The translations under genes and the position numbers were made by a program. Below, piece by piece: positions 4,861-6,309 of a stretch of DNA of 6,309 nucleotides. The stretch is from an uncultured Prevotella sp. (GTDB lineage: Bacteria > Bacteroidota > Bacteroidia > Bacteroidales > Bacteroidaceae): positions 1-6,309 of the forward strand of contig CAJLYG010000180.1 of assembly GCA_905210845.1 (NCBI GenBank), written 5' to 3'. Each line of letters starts with the position of its first letter. The first letter of the stretch is position 1. Below the pieces are notes generated by a model. That model was not told where the DNA came from. It made no database searches and worked only from the letters and a program-made list of their open reading frames with translations.

Positions 4861-6309
4861 ATGAAATTTTTGAAGATCCTTCTTATCGCTTTTCTCTTCC
4901 CTTTGGGCGTTCATGCACTAGGATGGGACAGTACTGCCTACCGACAGATCGAAAAAAGCATCTCCATCCCTACCTTTAGCAACCGTTCTTTCGTCATCAC
5001 GAAATATGGGGCATCTATCAAGGCAACGGCCGCCAAGAACCAGATGGCTATCAACAAGGCCATCACCGCGTGCTCGGAAGCGGGAGGCGGGAAGGTGATC
5101 ATACCAGAAGGAACGTGGAAGACAGGTGCCATCACCTTGAAAAGCCATGTCAACATCGTCGTGGAAAAAGGGGCTACCCTGCTCTTTGCCTTTGACACGA
5201 AGCTCTATCCCATCGTCAAGACGAGATGGGAAGGGATGGACTGCATGAACTACCAACCCTGTATCTATGCCTACCAAGCCAAGGACATCGCTATTACCGG
5301 GGAAGGAACAATCGACGGGAACGGCAGTAACGAGACCTGGTGGAAGATGTGTGGCAAGGAGGCCTTTGGTTGGACACCGGACGTGAAGGAGTCACAGAAG
5401 GTGGGGAGACCGTTGTTGTTCCAAATGGCAGAAAGGAACGTGCCCATAGAACAACGCGACCTGAAGGGCAAAGGAATGCGACCGCAACTCATCCAGTTCT
5501 ATCAGTGCGAGAGGATCCTGGTCCAAGGGGTTACCCTCCTGCGCTCTCCATTCTGGGTGATCCATCCTCTCCTCTCCAAGAACGTCACGGTCAAGAATGT
5601 AAAAATATGGAACGAAGGGCCGAACGGGGATGGTTGCGACCCGGAATCCTGCGAGGATGTCCTGATCGAAGGATGCACCTTCCACACCGGGGACGACTGC
5701 ATCGCCATCAAGAGCGGCAGGAATGCGGACGGACGGAAATGGAACGTGCCCAGCCAGAACATCATCATAAGAGACTGCACGATGGAAGACGGGCATGGTG
5801 GCGTGGTCATCGGCAGCGAGATATCAGGGGGATGTAGGAACGTGTTTGTGGAAAACTGCAAGATGGATTCCCCCAATCTGGAACGGGTTCTGCGCATCAA
5901 GACCAATTCTTGCAGAGGTGGGATCACGGAAAACATCTACATGCGCAACATCACTGTTGGACAATGCAAGGAGGCTGTCTTGAGAATCAACCTGAACTAT
6001 GAACCAGAAGAAGTGGCGAAACGGGGCTTCAACCCCACGGTACGCCATGTGTATATGTCGAATGTGAGTTGCCAGAAAAGCAAATATGGCATGCTGATCA
6101 ACGGATTGGAGGATGCCGACCATATCTACGACATCCATGTCAAAGACTGCCAGTGGAATGGCGTTGAGCAGCAGGAGGTGCTCCGCACCGGTCGCAGCCA
6201 TGGCATCTACCTTGACAACGTGTTCGTGAACGGGTCACTCGTGCTCCTCGACAAGCCGTATGCCCATTACAGCGAATGGATGACTGCCTCGGAAATGGCT
6301 CGGGGAGCC
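4861..6309 (+). CDS. Secreted glycoside hydrolase family 28 (polygalacturonase-like), C terminus outside window
   Basis: This 483-codon open frame runs off the right edge. Residues 1-19 form a signal peptide (MKFLKILLIAFLFPLGVHA, probable cut after VHA), with no lipobox Cys, so the protein is likely periplasmic or secreted. The N-terminal part has the GH28 start (VITKYGA, AINKAITACSEAGGGKVIIPEG, GEGTIDGNG). The right-handed beta-helix core holds all active-site motifs: NGDG (Asn255, Asp257), GDDCIAIKSG (Asp278, Asp279), GHGG (His312) and RIKTN (Arg345, Lys347). GH28 enzymes hydrolyse galacturonan or rhamnogalacturonan by inversion; the exact pectin substrate cannot be told. Family members of about 450-550 residues suggest that most of the protein is seen. 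The ATG at 4861 has an A-rich leader without a Shine-Dalgarno. No susC/D pair is adjacent in the window. Confidence 0.93.
   Translation, partial: MKFLKILLIAFLFPLGVHALGWDSTAYRQIEKSISIPTFSNRSFVITKYGASIKATAAKNQMAINKAITACSEAGGGKVIIPEGTWKTGAITLKSHVNIVVEKGATLLFAFDTKLYPIVKTRWEGMDCMNYQPCIYAYQAKDIAITGEGTIDGNGSNETWWKMCGKEAFGWTPDVKESQKVGRPLLFQMAERNVPIEQRDLKGKGMRPQLIQFYQCERILVQGVTLLRSPFWVIHPLLSKNVTVKNVKIWNEGPNGDGCDPESCEDVLIEGCTFHTGDDCIAIKSGRNADGRKWNVPSQNIIIRDCTMEDGHGGVVIGSEISGGCRNVFVENCKMDSPNLERVLRIKTNSCRGGITENIYMRNITVGQCKEAVLRINLNYEPEEVAKRGFNPTVRHVYMSNVSCQKSKYGMLINGLEDADHIYDIHVKDCQWNGVEQQEVLRTGRSHGIYLDNVFVNGSLVLLDKPYAHYSEWMTASEMARGA

Noticed and set aside
5340..5837. Long ORFs in other frames across the GH28 gene, including minus-strand frames at 5392-5796 and 5824-6201
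   Set aside because: They overlap the uninterrupted GH28 frame, which carries all family motifs. The translations show no family features.

Overview
The window looks like Bacteroidota DNA, most likely Bacteroidales; the genus cannot be settled from the sequence. The signs are a SusC/RagA-type TonB-dependent receptor, A-rich translation starts with little Shine-Dalgarno signal, and three well-formed promoters of the Bacteroidota type (TTTG, 19-20 nt, TAnnTTTG). It holds two end-truncated or chimeric genes, a short tryptophan-biosynthesis operon with its leader, a pentose-phosphate gene, an ECF sigma factor and a secreted pectin-degrading enzyme.

Bases 1-516 encode the plug-domain end of a SusC-like receptor on the plus strand. 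At about 510-522 this abuts, tail to tail, the N-terminal 82 codons of trpF on the minus strand. Both genes lose their 3' halves at the same point, so this is a deletion or rearrangement junction or an assembly chimera. The minus strand continues as trpD-trpC-trpF: trpD and trpC overlap by an ATGA, and trpF follows 34 nt after trpC. The operon makes anthranilate phosphoribosyltransferase, indole-3-glycerol-phosphate synthase and the truncated phosphoribosylanthranilate isomerase.

The most interesting element lies between 2616 and 2828. Upstream of trpD, on the same strand, are a consensus promoter, a 19-codon leader ORF with three consecutive Trp codons (MNIALSTAWWWRRSRFQKS), and a GC-rich hairpin followed by six U. 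A competing 8-bp pairing joins the leader stop-codon region to the loop and 3' arm of that hairpin. Together these form a complete candidate ribosome-mediated transcription attenuator (trpL). They sit directly in front of trpD, not trpE.

On the plus strand a 41-codon small protein gene is followed after 21 nt by rpe (ribulose-phosphate 3-epimerase). rpe converges on an ECF-family sigma factor gene on the minus strand; their stop codons overlap in one TTTAA. The sigma gene has its own consensus promoter. Behind it (4535-4645) is a second minus-strand promoter that leads, about 70 nt later, into a perfect 8-bp hairpin with a U-tract: a candidate small RNA, or an attenuated distal promoter of the sigma gene.

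The right end (4861 to the window edge) is an exported family GH28 polygalacturonase-like hydrolase with an intact active site, preceded by a -7-type promoter element. Its C terminus lies outside the window.
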